Assembly (NCBI GenBank): GCA_019426215.1
Contig: CM033397.1
Location: 24,182,480 to 24,246,479 of the forward strand
DNA: 64,000 bases
Source of the DNA: Buddleja alternifolia
Lineage: Eukaryota > Streptophyta > Magnoliopsida > Lamiales > Scrophulariaceae
Direction: 5' to 3'
Shown: one piece after another, positions 44,656-57,086 of the stretch
Numbering within the stretch: position 1 is the stretch's first letter
Layout of the letters: the number at the start of each line of letters is the position of its first letter
Notes under the pieces: model-generated
What the model was told of the DNA's origin: nothing
Seen by the model: the letters and a program-made list of their open reading frames with translations, nothing else
The model's database searches: none
Translations under genes and position numbers: made by a program

Positions 44656-46325
44656 ATCTCCCATTTGCACTTAATGTCAATCGCTTCGGTATCTTATACC
44701 CATCTTCTCAAGATGTTGCTTTAGCACCGCCTGCGCTATTGGCATAGTGAGTGGGTCAGCTACGTTATCCGCTGAGGCTATTTTCTGCACGGCGATGTCG
44801 CCTCTTCCAATGATTTCTTGAATTATGTGATATCTCCTCTCTATGTGTTTGGGTTTGTTGTGAGACCTTGGTTCCTTTGCTTACGCGATGGCTCCGTTGT
44901 TGTCACACCATAGTGGCAACGGAAGCTCCATGCTAGGAAGAACTTGAAGTTCAGAAATGAACTTCTTTATCCAAACAGCCTCCTTGGCTGCCTCCGAGGC
45001 TACCACATATTCAGCTTTGGTGGTTGAATCGGCAGTTGTGCTTTGCTTGGAACTTTTCCAAAACACTGCTCCACCGTTCAAAGTGAATATGAACCCAGAA
45101 GTGGATTTTCGGTCAACGATGTTAGATTGGAAATCTAAATCAGTATAACTATCCACTTTCATTTCTCCATTGCCATATGTGAGGATCATATCTTTAGTTC
45201 TTCTTAAGTACTTTAAGATTGATTTCACGGCCATCCAATGTTCTTTGCCTGGGTTAGCTTGAAACCTACTTACTACGCTCACAACGTATGCAAGATCTGG
45301 TCTCGTGCATAAGATAGTGTACATGAGACTTCCCACTGCTGATGCATAAGCGATAGTATTCATTTCTCTTTGATCTTCCTTACTTTGAGGACTCATCTTT
45401 TTAGAGAGATGAACTCCATGTCTCATAGGCAAAAGACCTCTTTTAGAATTTTCCAGCCCAAATCGCTTCAGGACCTTTTCTAAGTAGAGGGCTTAGGAGA
45501 GACCTATTGTCTTACTCGATCTATCCCTGTAGATTCAAATTCCTAGGACATAGGTGGCTTCTCCTAATTCTTTCATGGAGAATGTGCTTGAAAGCCATGT
45601 CTTAACCGAAGTTAGCAAACTTGTATCATTCCCTATAAGTAGAATGTCATCCACGTATAGTACCAGGAATGATATCTTGCTCCCACTGACCTTTTTATAG
45701 ACACATGGTTCATCCTCATTTTTGATAAAGCCGTTGTTTCGTACTTCTTCATCAAAACGAAGGTTCCAACTGCGAGAGGCCTGCTTCAGTCCATAAATGG
45801 ACCTATTTAACTTGCAGACCTTATGAGAATCAGCATTGGATAGAAAACCTTTGCGCTGCTCCATATAGATATTCTCCTCGAGGAATCCATTTAGGAAGGC
45901 GGTTTTTCACATCCATTTACCAGATCTCATAATCCAGGTATGCAGCTATTGAAAGTAGAATTCTAATGGATTTGATCATAGCTACTGGTGAAAAGGTTTC
46001 CTCATAGTCAATTCCCTCTTTATGACTATACCCTTTCGCCACTAGCCTGGCCTTATAGGTATCCACCTTGCCATCCGGACCTATCTTTCTCTTATAGATC
46101 CATTTGCATCCAATAGGTACAATACCTTTGGGAGGATCTGCTAGATTCCAGATTTGGTTTGAATACTTCGAATCCATTTCCACTTTCATAGCTTCATGCA
46201 ATTTTGCAGAATCCATATCCATCATTGCTTGGTCATAACTAGAGGGATCATCTCCATGGTTTCTTTCTGCTACTACATACAAATTATGCCCTCCTTGTAG
46301 CAGAGAACCATATCTCGCAGGCGGT
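44656..46325 (-). pseudogene. Copia-2 reverse transcriptase and RNase H, copy 2
   Basis: Counterpart of 13969-15640. RNase H is open from 45432 to a TAA at 44881 (Gln codon in copy 1). RT pieces cover 45535-45864, with YVDDILLIGND intact, and 45917-46282 with KARLVAKGYSHKEGIDYEE. A stop near 45865-45910 lies between the last two. Confidence 0.85.
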
Positions 46326-47629
46326 TAAGATACTTTAGTAGACCTGCGCACTGACGGTTGTGTCATTTCTGGGTCTGGTTGGGTCTCTTGAACAATGTCT
46401 TCCACATGGGATTCATTTTGTTCTTGTAGAACAATACTTCTACCAACTCCTCCTTTTTGAATGAATTCTTCTTCGAGAAAGATTGTCTGTAAGGCAACAA
46501 TGATTCTCTGATCATCGGCAAGGTAGAAAAGGTATCCCATAGAATCCTCGGGATATCCAACGAATCACCCTTTTATGGACCTAGCCTCCAATTTCTCTGC
46601 CTTGGTCTTTTTCGCGTAAGCTGGGCAACCCCATATTCTTATGTGTTTCAGATTAGGCTTCCTTCCACGCCATATCTGATACGGTATTCTAGGAACAGAT
46701 TTGGAGGGACATCTATTCAGAATGTGAGTTGCTGTAAGCAGCGTGTGTCCCCACAATGAAATGGGCAAATCTGTGTAGCTGAGCATGGATCGAACCATGT
46801 CCAACAGTGTTTGATTCCTTCGTTCTGCTATGCCATTTAATTGTGGAGTTACTGGAGAAGTAAGCTATAACAGCATGCCATGTTCCCGAAGGAACTGGTC
46901 AAACTACGCATTCATATACTCGCCACCGCGGTCAGACCAAAGTGTCTTGATATGATGCTCGGTTTGGTTTTCGACTAAAGTCTTGAATTCAATGAATTTC
47001 TCCAATGATTCAGACTTGTACTTCATTAAATACACGTAGTCATACCTACAACCGTCATTGGTAAATGTGATGAAGTACTAAAAACCACCGTGGGCCATAT
47101 TTCCAAATGGTCCGCACACATCAGTATGAACTAGACCTAAGACTTTTGTGGCTCTTTCAAAATTCCCTATGAAGGGGGACTTGGTCATTTTGCCTTGGAT
47201 ACAAGACTCACAAGTGGGACAGGGATCTAATCCCAACGAGTCTATGACTCCATCCTTTTCTAACTCGTGAAGTCTTTAGTCCCCGATATGACCTAGTCTC
47301 AAGTGCCATAGCTGTCTCAAGTTTGTGTCATACATTCTGCGTTTTCTTGTTACAGCATTAAGATTACAATCATTTTGGACATTAATATAATATAAACCAT
47401 TTATTAAAGATGCATTGCCAACACATTCATTTCTAAAATAAATGTCACAAGAATTATTCATAAAGGAAATAAATAACCTTTCCTGACTAAAACAGGAATT
47501 GAAACAATATTCTTAAGCCCGTTGGGCAAAACAAGGCAATTGTCTAAATATAATAAATGTCTAGATGATTAACTAAGGGAAGTGTTGCCAATGTGTGAGG
47601 ATGCTACACTATGACCGCTGACAACATTG
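46326..47629 (-). pseudogene. Copia-2 integrase and pre-integrase region, copy 2
   Basis: The same domain order as 15747-16996: zinc region (RQLWHLRLGHIGD), integrase core and C-terminal ISLWGHTLLTATHILNRCPS at 46565-46804. The shared stops (for example after KYTKS-type sequence near 47080 and near 46860) show that the element was already dead when duplicated. The reading is interrupted at 47629 by the solo LTR. Confidence 0.83.
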
Positions 47630-49289
47630 TGTTAGGAATCCCGTACAGGAAAACAGAGAATTGCAGCGGAAGATTCGAGGATTCCTACCGGTAGATCACA
47701 AAAAATAGATCTAATGATTTTTCATGGGTTTCGCGAAATTTAGAACGAATAAACATATCCTTTTAATACGTTTATTGATTCTGCAGAACAACAATCCTCC
47801 AAGGGCTCCTATCTCTAAAGCTTCTCTCAAAATGAGCCTTCCAATGATCCCGAGACTTCTCCTTCTTTGCAGTAGTGGACGGCTAGAGAGGAGAGAGGGG
47901 AGAGAGTTCTTTTTTTTTTGTGTTGTGTAATGTTATCTTGTTACTTAAGGTTTGTTCCAGTATAGGAGTCGTTTTAAACTTAACTAACTTGTGGAACAAG
48001 TTGGAGGCTACTCCAAAAAGCCCTAAGTGGCCGACCCTCCTAGGGTTGCCTTGGACTGGGTGGGCTTTTAATTTGCTTGTCTAATTTCTAGCCCATCTGT
48101 ATATATTAAAATTTAAATCCAATTCAAACATAATATATACTATTAATTAATTCCAATTAATTAATGTACTAATAAAATAATTTAATTTAATCCAATTAAA
48201 TTAAATATTTAATTAATTGATTTAATCTAATTAAATCAATCAGTCCATTTAATTCTTCCTAAAAGATTTACACAAAAAGATACATCCCGCTCGTTTCTTA
48301 TAGCGCGACTCTTTGGGTTCGTCTCAATTGGCAAAGGGAGGAATTACCTAAGGATGTGAGTGTCACCTAGCCAGTGTCGTGGACTCACATCGTAACCTAA
48401 TTGAGTACGAAATGAACGAATCATTTTACGAACCTCTTGATCATAAATGTCGTATGAGTATAAGCCCTTCACTGACGTATCCCGATCAAGTGAGAGTCAT
48501 GGAAAATGTCAAACTCACTAAACTTGATACTGTGCATTAGATTATAGCATAATGAAATTACTAAACTACCCTCAATGTCCCACATGAGTTAGTTGCTATG
48601 CTTTGGCCAAAGACTTATAATTTCATTAGCCTATAATCGCACGAGATACTTTCTCATTTACTATCGAAACAGTGAATCTCATCTTGGCGATCACTGATCA
48701 ACTGCTACTTGTCTCATTGATATCGCACTTCGAGGTCGACCCCACCGACGGGTGATATGAGCCTAACTACTCTGGTAACAGATCCAATAATACAAGCACA
48801 TTGATCATGAAATCTCAAGGCTAAGGCTCACGCATACTATTACGATCAGTAATCCTATCATTGACAGTCACTGAGTAAATACCCATGTGATCGGATTACT
48901 ACGAGCCGTGTTAGAATATGTCAATTCCATTGACATATCTATGATACTTGCTCCCACTATCCCTATAGTGTTTGGCTGGCACTCATCGTCAGAGCATGTG
49001 TCATACAAGTCAAATCTTAATGCCCAATTAAGATTCTTTGACTTGCGAACCCTTTTAAATGATAAGGTGTAAGACTCTTCCCATGCCACGTCTTTATTCC
49101 ATAAAGGGCAAAGAGTCAAACCTTTATTCACATGGACTATATGTTCAATACTTATTTAGATGCCATAAAGATTTATATGAACAAAATACAGATGCTTTTA
49201 TTAATATCATTTTAATAGTTTGTACAACTTACTAAGATACCCTAATCTAACTGTTTGTCCTCATTGACATTTAGGGCATATACCTAACA
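47630..49289 (-). mobile_element. Solo copia-2-family LTR, TSD CATTG, copy 2
   Basis: This is 1660 bases, the same length as in copy 1, with perfect target repeats CATTG at 47625-47629 and 49290-49294. Same site, orientation and family as 16997-18656, so it was inserted before the duplication. Confidence 0.93.
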
Positions 49290-49294
49290 CATTG

Positions 49295-50202
49295 ATCATC
49301 ACTTCACCATGCTCCAGCTTCTTACTTCTTTCCAGCTCCTGGTTCATAACACCTATGTGAGCACTAGGCCCAAAGTCTAGAATCTAGGAAGTTGAAAATA
49401 TGGTAACAGAACAATTTGTTTCTAAAACATTAAGTTCTATACCTGAAGTAATTTTTGCTTTTAGCTTAGGGCAATCATTTTTCCAGTTGTCCACCTCTTG
49501 GCAGTGAATACATGTTGTTACAATCCTTGGGCGCTTCTTTCCCCTTCTATGGTTACCAGAAGTAATGCCGAGCAGTCCATTTAGAGGTAAATCATCTTCT
49601 AATTCCCTCATCATGAGAGCTTGTATGTAAAGAAGTCTGTCTTTAAGATCCATTAAGGAACCTCCCAGATCATCAACTTCAAAGTCAGTGACATAAGCAT
49701 AAAAGGACTTGGGAAGAAATTGAAGAATAAAGTTTACTTGTAGATGAAAATACATGAAACTTCCCAGAGTCTGAAGTCTTCCAATCATGGATATCATGTT
49801 CATAACATGACTTGCTACTTCATCATTTTCTCCCATTCTTGCTTGGAAAAGTTCTTTCGATAAATAATACCAAATTGATTTTCAATGTTCCCCGAACATT
49901 TCCTCCAAATGAAGCATGATGGATTTGGGATTCTCCATATCCAAATGAATATATCTCAATTCCTTGCTCATTGACTTCAACTTGTAACTGGTGACCTTTT
50001 GAGCATCAGAATTCCTTTTCTTGTTAATTTTCAGAACAGATGTTCCATTTTCAGCCCCAGGGAAAGTTGGACCATCTTGTTCTAAAACATGCTCAAGTGA
50101 TTTCTTTCTGAGACCAGCTCTTAGCCTCTTGACCCAGTCACCGTAGTTTGGTCCAGTGAGGACATTTTTCTCAAGCAGTATGGATAGAGGGTTATTAACC
50201 AT
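49295..50202 (-). pseudogene. Copia-2 gag and protease, copy 2
   Basis: The start is the ATG at 50202 (MVNNPLSILLEKNVLTGPNY). The first 106 codons are open to 49882, then a break, then 150 codons (49384-49836) through the knuckle CIHCQEVDNWKNDC, again with Asn in place of the fixed His. A TAG at 49384 interrupts the protease just before its active site. Confidence 0.82.
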
Positions 50203-51978
50203 TTTGAGAGAGATAAAATTACTGCAGAAAATTAACCAAGATTCAATTAGATAATTATGTTGTACACAAGTAAAAAATTAGTACTTTAATTTTGACTTGG
50301 CTCCCACTACATTTTTTGAACCATTGCACTCCCACTGCAATGAACGGAAATCTCGTTGGAAAGATTTCATAGTGAGTGATTGAGTTCTTCAAAAATTTCA
50401 ATGAGTTGCAATCTGTAACGATGTATGGCTCATTGGAACTTTTGAAGTGACATGCCATGTCAACCAGTCTTACTGACGATTCAATCTATCTTTGGCTCAT
50501 GGATCACTCAACCTCAGCCTGTAACGAAATATTAGTGGTGATCCATCTAAGTACTTTCCCATCAACTCTTATCGATCTAATAGTTGAATCTTTTCTTGCA
50601 ACCTGTAACGGTGTATGGGATAAGATTTGCTTAGACCGATGGAATCAAATGCACTTGAAGAGATATGGATTATGAATTAATGCATAACCCCCATTAGTCG
50701 GGACGACGCCAAGCATAACTCATAATCCCATCTTTTCCAAGTTTGATGGAGAGCCAGGATATCCAATATCCCCTACTTACTTAGTATTTTAATGTGGGAG
50801 AATTTTTGGAAAAATAAGGTCTCACTTTGCACATTAATTTATTATGCGCATATATGGATTATAATCATGCATGCATGGAAAAACCTAGTTATTCTAACAA
50901 CATGCATTTCCATGGACATTCTTGATTGATCCAAGCCAATAGATCAATCAGGGGATAGGGGTCTATTACAAATCTAATTTCTAATAGATCTTCGGGCTCC
51001 AAGCTTGAAAAGGTCCTACCTCTAATATATACAACTCAGAAAGCACTCTATACATCATACTACCAAAATTAAAAGTACAAACTGGGGGGCAATTGCCCAA
51101 TACAACCCAGATAATACTAAAACGGTAAAATCCTAAGTCCATGGAAGCATCCACCACAACATACATCAAAGCATGTAAGAAAACTATTTAAGTTTATGTT
51201 GGTTTTGAGTTAAAAATCGAAAAGAAATTCAAAAACCGATTAATTCGAATTTAATTAGAAAAGATGAATTTTGATTTCAATTTTAAAAGAAAATAAATCC
51301 AATTTATTATTTAGGAAATAAATCAAACTTATTCCGAATTTATTTTGGACAAATATAATCAACCTAAAATAAATCCTATTTATTTAGTCATCGCAAATCA
51401 TAAATAAAAATCCAATTTAATTTATGATATTATTAAATTCAATTTAATATTAAAGTCAAAAACAATTTTAACTTAATTAAATCCAATTCAATATTAAGAA
51501 AAACATTTTAAGAAAAAGTGGTTTTTGACAAATCACAGGTCAAATTCGTCTATTAGGGTCAAACCCTAATATTTATTAATTTATATATAAATTTAAATAT
51601 TAAAACTAAAAAAATAAATATATATATTAATATACTGGGCCCTGCCCAGCGCCCGTTAGGGCGGCTTATGCCGCCCTAGTCTAAGCCGTGGTGGCGGCGC
51701 TGATTCTACCTTTGTCCCTATTTTTTTTTTTTTTTTTCTAATTACACGAGCAGCGGTGGTCCTCGTATGTGCTTCAAAAACACACGGTGGTTCCACCCCG
51801 ATTCGCCGTTATCGGCGGCGAAAAAACATGTAATCGTGCGACGATTTCAAGGCGATGAATATTTTCAAAATTTCAGATTGAACATCGAATATTAAATACA
51901 TAAAATCAAATTTTATAAAAATCCAATTTTAACCAACATAATCTTAAATGCAAAAATCATCAGATCCGTTTAAGTCGA
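50203..51978 (-). other. Copia-2 5' leader (complete only here)
   Basis: About 1.78 kb of untranslated sequence lies between the primer site and gag. The gag-proximal 650 bases are shared with copy 1; 50850-51978 are unique to copy 2. Most of it is AT-rich, but 51630-51850 is GC-rich and contains three hairpin-forming sequences. The frame at 50981-51169 has no support as a gene. Long leaders with structured GC-rich parts often carry packaging or dimerisation signals; that is only inferred here. Confidence 0.75.
51635..51677. other. Two adjacent perfect GC hairpins in copia-2 leader
   Basis: CTGGGC-CCT-GCCCAG (51635-51649) and AGGGCGGC-TTAT-GCCGCCCT (51658-51677) are perfect inverted repeats with 6-bp and 8-bp stems and short loops. 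They stand out in surroundings made mainly of A and T. A third, CGCCG-TTAT-CGGCG, is at 51804-51817 and has the same four-base loop. Confidence 0.8.
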
Positions 51979-51990
51979 CTCTGATACCAC
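51979..51990 (-). other. Primer-binding site of copia-2
   Basis: The minus strand reads GTGGTATCAGAG directly inside the 5' LTR. It matches the complement of the initiator tRNA-Met 3' end and confirms minus-strand orientation. Copy 1 has no counterpart because its 5' end is lost. Confidence 0.88.
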
Positions 51991-53639
51991 TATTAGGAAT
52001 CCCGTACAGGAAAACAGAGAATTGCAGCAGAAGATTCGAGGATTCCTACCGATAGATCACAAAAATAAATCTGATGATTTTTCATGGGTTTCGCAAAATT
52101 TAGAACGAATAAACATACCCTTTTGATTCGTTTATTGATTCTGCAGAATAGCAATCCTCCAAGGGCTCCTGTCTCTAAAGCTTCACACGAAACGAGCCTT
52201 CCAAAGATCCCGAGACTCCTCCTTCTTTACAGTAGTGGACGGCTTGAGAGGAGAGAGGGGAGAAAATTCTTTTCTTTTCGTGTTGTGTAATGTTATCTTG
52301 TTACTTTCTTAGGGTTTGTTTCACTGTAGGAGTCCTATTTAAACTCAACTAGCTTGTGGAACAAGTTGGAAGCTACTCCAAAACCCTAAGTGGCCGCCCC
52401 TCCTAGGGCTTCCTTGGACTGGGTGCGCTTTCAATTGGCTTGTCTAATTTCTGGTTCATTTATATATATTTAAATTTAAATCCAATTTAAATATAATATA
52501 TACTATTAATTAATTCCAATTAATTTATGTACTATTCAAACAATTTAATTTAATCTAATTGAATTAAATATTTAATTAATTGATTTAATCTAATTAAATT
52601 AATCAGTCCATTTAATTCTTTCTAAAAGATTTACACAAAAAGATACAACCCGCTCGTTTCTTATAGCGCGACTCTTTAGATTAATCTCAATTGGCAAAGG
52701 GAGGAATTACCTAAGGATGTGAGTGTCACCTAGCCAGTCTCGTGGACTAACATCGTAACCCAATTGAGTGCGAAATGAACGAATCATTTTACGAACCTCT
52801 TGATCATAAATGTCGTATGAGTATAAACCCTTCACTGACGTATCCCGATCAAGTGAGAGTCATGGAAAATGTCAAACTCACTAAACTTGATATTGTGCAT
52901 TAGATTATAGCATAATGAAATTACCAAACTACCCTCAATGTCCCACATGAGTTAGTTGTTATGCTTTGGCCAAAGACTTATAATTTCATTAGCCTATAAT
53001 AGCACAGGATACTTACTCGTTTACTATCGAGACAGTGAATCTCATCTTGGCGATCACTGATCAAGTGCTACTTGTCTCATTGATATCGCACTTCGAGGTC
53101 GACCCCACCGACGGGTGATATGGGCCTAACTACTCTATTAACAGATCCAATAATACAAGCACATTGATCATGAACCCTCAAGTCTAAGGCTCACGCATAC
53201 TATTACAATCATTGACAGTCACTGAGTAAATACCCATGTGATCGGATTACTACGAGCCGTGTTCGAATATGTCAATTCCATTGACATATCTATGATACTT
53301 GCTCCCACTATCCCTATAGTGTTCGACTGGTACTCATCGTCAGAGCATGTGTTATACAAATCGAATCTTAATGTCCAATTAAGATTTTTTGACTTGCGAA
53401 CCCTTTTAAGTGATAAGGTGTAAGACTCTTCCCATGCCACGTCTTTATTCCATAAAGGGCAAAGAGTCAACCCTTTATTCACATGGACTATATATTCAAT
53501 ACTTATTAAATTCCATAAACATTTATATGAACAAAATACAGATGCCTTTATTAATATCATTTTAATAGCTTGTACAACATAATGAGATACCCTAATCTAA
53601 CTATTTGTCTTCATTGGCATCTATGGCATATACCTAACA
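51991..53639 (-). mobile_element. Copia-2 5' LTR
   Basis: This is 1649 bases. The plus strand begins TATTAGGAATCCCGTACAGG, so the terminal TG has become TA at the inner end, and it ends ATATACCTAACA at the outer end. It retains the roughly 47-base segment missing from both 3' LTRs. Comparison with the solo LTRs shows many scattered differences, in keeping with an old insertion. Confidence 0.9.
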
Positions 53640-53644
53640 CATAG

Positions 53645-54400
53645 AACTTAATGAATTCATCTAAATTAGCTGTTGATCATAGGAGTGACCAGAATTAGTT
53701 TAGATGGGTACTCATGGAGATCTCGGGAGAGTATTCATGTAATTAAGAAAATTGGATTTTTAATTTAAGCAAGAATGATAACCCAATAGAAATCAATAAT
53801 CTATAGAAATACCTTGATGAAATCTTAATCCGTAGGTTTTTTTTGTTAATTAATTTCTCGTTTTAATTATCTTTGTTTTAGTTAATTTAATTATTTCTGA
53901 TTTTATTAGTCTAAAAATCCCATCTCTTTTAATCGATAGTCTAAATAATCGAATAAACTTGGTTTGGTACTTGACATCCTTCCCTATGGAGACGATCTTA
54001 CTTTTCACTATATTATTTGTTCGATTCCGTGTTGTTACGGACAGTTAACATTGACCAAGTGAAATTAAACTAAATAGTTCCAAACCACATACAGTTCCAC
54101 ACGTACAAACACAATGAGGGCAAATTCAGTACCTCAGAAAATGTAATCTGAACCTGTACCCATGCTTAAGCTGTGAAAATTTTAAACCAAAAGTAAGGAG
54201 TACAACCTGAGCAAATTAATATCATAAAATTAGGAAAACAAAAAAAACTGACCAAATTAATATGAGAAAATTAAATTGGAGCCTCTTCTCAAATTTAGAC
54301 AAAAACTAAGCAAATTGAAAGGCATACAACTGTGTTGGAGTTGCAATTGATGAATATAGTGTGAAGACTGAACAACCTCGCAGTATTCCATATTGGTTCT
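53645..54400 (+). other. Flank of copia-2; possible gypsy LTR remnant
   Basis: No gene is seen. The phrase ACTTGACATCCTTCCCTATGG followed by AGACGATCTTAC (about 53971-54001) resembles the end region of gypsy LTRs. With no second LTR, primer site or target repeats it cannot be confirmed. The rest is AT-rich. Confidence 0.3.
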
Positions 54401-54417
54401 ATCCCGAACTGAGAATC

Positions 54418-54708
54418 CTAAGGGTTACGTAGGTGATATAATCCTTGTGACCTGAGATGGCATGGTTGCAATGGGTGCGGTCCACTGCACTTTGATCTTA
54501 TTCCGAATTTCAGGAGAATCAAGAGAGAGAATAAGCTTGGGTATAGTCTGTCGTACGATGGAACTAATGATATCAAAAGGGGATCCATCCACGACACAGA
54601 TATCGGGAGATTTTCTATATTGTTGTATGACATAGATGACCAGTGAAAAATCTCTTGCAAAAGTATCGAAGTCATTAAGAAAAAGAGATGATTCTTCTTA
54701 GATGGCGA
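54418..54708 (-). other. Unidentified exon-like open frame
   Basis: The minus strand is open for about 90 codons, from a possible splice acceptor (ATCTAAG, about 54702) to TAA at about 54420. Encoded pieces include FLNDFDTFARDFSLVIYVIQ and VVDGSPFDIISSIVRQTIPK, with an alternating hydrophobic pattern unlike random translation. I do not recognise the family, and there is no plausible ATG in this frame. It could be the last exon of a host gene whose other exons have been displaced, or chance. A different frame in the same place (54418-54675) begins with ATG but has a less protein-like composition. Confidence 0.3.
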
Positions 54709-56634
54709 AGATCACTATGATCACAACACAAGCACAGTTATCTAAGTTACTTGAGTTTTGACTAAACCTAAACTCTAGACTCTAATCATAAAAATGATGG
54801 AAGGAGTGGTTCATACGAAGATCCTAACCTGGAGAGGTCCTTCGCTATACTCATTTATATCTTGTCTTCATGACGACGTTAGACATCAAATCATGATCGG
54901 TGGGAGCCTCGAGTCGAGTTTGTTGATAACACTGTGCGACAATTATTTAAGACTAATGGAAAGGTCTCATTACTCGCATGTAAATGAACCTAAGGGGTCA
55001 CACATTTAACTTCAGTATGAACCTCTTTATGGAAAATGTTAGTTCTTATGTAGAATTAACTGTGGAATTAATCCTTGGTGAATTAGATTAATTTTTAAGT
55101 AGAATTAATTAAATGAGAATTAATTCTATGTGGATTAAATTAGTTCTTAAGAAGAATTCATTAATTAGTTTAATCAATGAAAGGAAAAATATTTATAGTA
55201 TTCATTAATTATCCTATGTGGATTAATTAATTAAAAGCAAGTAATTAATTATGTTGTGTAGATAAATTAATTATGGAATCTAAATGTGTAATTATTCTTT
55301 AGCAGGATAATTATTATAAAAGTCGAATCAAAGTATTATCTTGTGTACACTATTATTTGATGTGGGTTGAGATTTGAATACACATGGAAAGAGACCAAAA
55401 AAAAAAGGAAAGTCAAATTCCTAGTGAAGAGAGATAAGGTTGGCGGCCTCCCTATAAGTTGGGAGAGGCATGATCGACTCTCACACACACATTGATAAAC
55501 ACAATTGCTTTGTGCAATTTTTCCCCTCTCTTCTTCTGTCTCTCTTCATTAAAGCAAACATTTTTTCCTCTCATATTCTCCATAAGCAAAATTTAGTTTA
55601 GTTAAGCTAGCACCATATTATACTAAAGAGGTTCAAGAAAATACTGGGGGTGTGGACATGGTCTCAAATTTCCTTCCAAAATCTGAAATTTCAATTGAAA
55701 TTTCTGATTTCCAGCTGTCTCCAAACGAAAAATTTCACTTTCAATCTATTTTTCGCAGAATATCTCCCGAAATTTCCCAAAATTTGAAATAATAATAAAT
55801 GACTTTGTAAAATATCCAATGAAATTTTGACCGAAACTAAAAATTTTCCAAATTTTAGAATAATAGTTATTCATTTTATTTGTAGATATTTTATATTTAA
55901 AATTAAATTTCAAAACAGGTCCGCATTTATTATAGCATTATTGAGAGTTTGGACTACAATTCAATTTTACAATTAGACTTGCTCATAATGAAATTGATAA
56001 AAGGACTCCAAGGAAATATTATTTTAACAATCTCAGCTTTAATAAATTTAGCCTATGACACTTTCTCGAAGCATAAGACTTTTTTAGTTTGAATTCTTGT
56101 AAAAATAAATTGCTTGATGAAGATAACATTTACATAATGTTTATGAGCTTGAACTGGAGTTTTTTTCAAGTTTCAACTATAACAACTTGATTTCAATCCT
56201 CCATGAAAATCCACGTAGTTTTCAATTATGATTTACATAAAAATTGGGTACTTTGTTTTAATGACGATCCTAGTCATTACTTTACTCTCAAACTATATTT
56301 ATGTTATATTATTCGCAGCAGATTTTAGTCATACCGCTTAACAAAACTCACTATATATATTATATATACACAAGATTCATAATTATGGTAATTAAAGTAC
56401 CCAAAGAAAAACTTGAAAATTTTCAAGTATTTTTAATTAATTGTCATTATTTTCTAAAATTGAAATCGAAAGTTTGGATATCCCTGAAATTTTCATAAAT
56501 TTAAATTCCAAAATCTACACTGATACCGAAATTTAATAACTAGGGTGTGGATAAACTTAGGCACGACGCCTGGACTGCTTGAAGAGGATTTATCCAAGAA
56601 CAAGGAAAAGAGACTGAGGACACGAGATCGAGAT
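54709..56634. other. AT-rich intergenic stretch
   Basis: No gene is seen. Imperfect repeats built from ATTAATTCTATGTGGATTAA-like words occupy about 55040-55280. A short stretch at 55430-55600 has CT-rich runs resembling a plant 5' leader, without an ORF after it. The remainder is low-complexity. Confidence 0.5.
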
Positions 56635-57086
56635 TGTTAGGAAATTCATTGTTAGATGTTTTGATGATGACAAGATAGGATTTCATGTTAAACCCCAAAA
56701 GAATGTAAGTTTATACTTTCATAGAATATCTGTATAAGCATTTGAAAGTGTATTAGCTTGTTAGGCTTGTAATCTTTATCTTTGTAGATTTTAGACTAAG
56801 TATTTAATACCAAGTCACTGATAGAAGTCTGAGTGAGTCTATCAAGGATAAAGTTGAAGATCAGCGTCTGAAGTCAAGTGAAGATGAAGATTTGTCTTAA
56901 GCGTCTGTCAAACGCTTAAGAGTCTATTTCAGGAGTTATGAATCAAGCATTCGAGAGAATGTTCTTAGCACCTAGCTAACGCTAAAGGACTGTTCCAGGA
57001 GTGTGAACCGAGAGCTCAGATACTCAAGCGTTCATCTAAAGGATTCACCTGAAATACATCCTCAAGTCATCTAATCCTCAACGGTC

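Larger units (their letters stand above)
32896..50849 (-). repeat. Segmental duplication, copy 2
   Basis: This is the counterpart of 1-20214, with the same order and orientation of elements. Unlike copy 1 it shows the whole third ORF at its left end and is continuous at its right end with the remainder of copia-2. Main differences: a 2939-bp deletion at 44447-44450, one base missing near 34965, and absence of the 53-bp and 14-bp tandem repeats seen in copy 1. Confidence 0.9.
44136..53639 (-). mobile_element. Copia-2, complete element in copy 2, TSD CATAG
   Basis: Both ends are present: 3' LTR at 44136-44655 and 5' LTR at 51991-53639. Perfect 5-bp repeats CATAG flank it at 44131-44135 and 53640-53644. 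The primer site is at 51979-51990. It contains a nested solo LTR of its own family (47630-49289), and the 3' LTR is internally deleted. The internal order on the minus strand is leader, gag, protease, integrase, RT, RNase H, which is that of Ty1/copia. All coding parts have stops. Confidence 0.92.
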
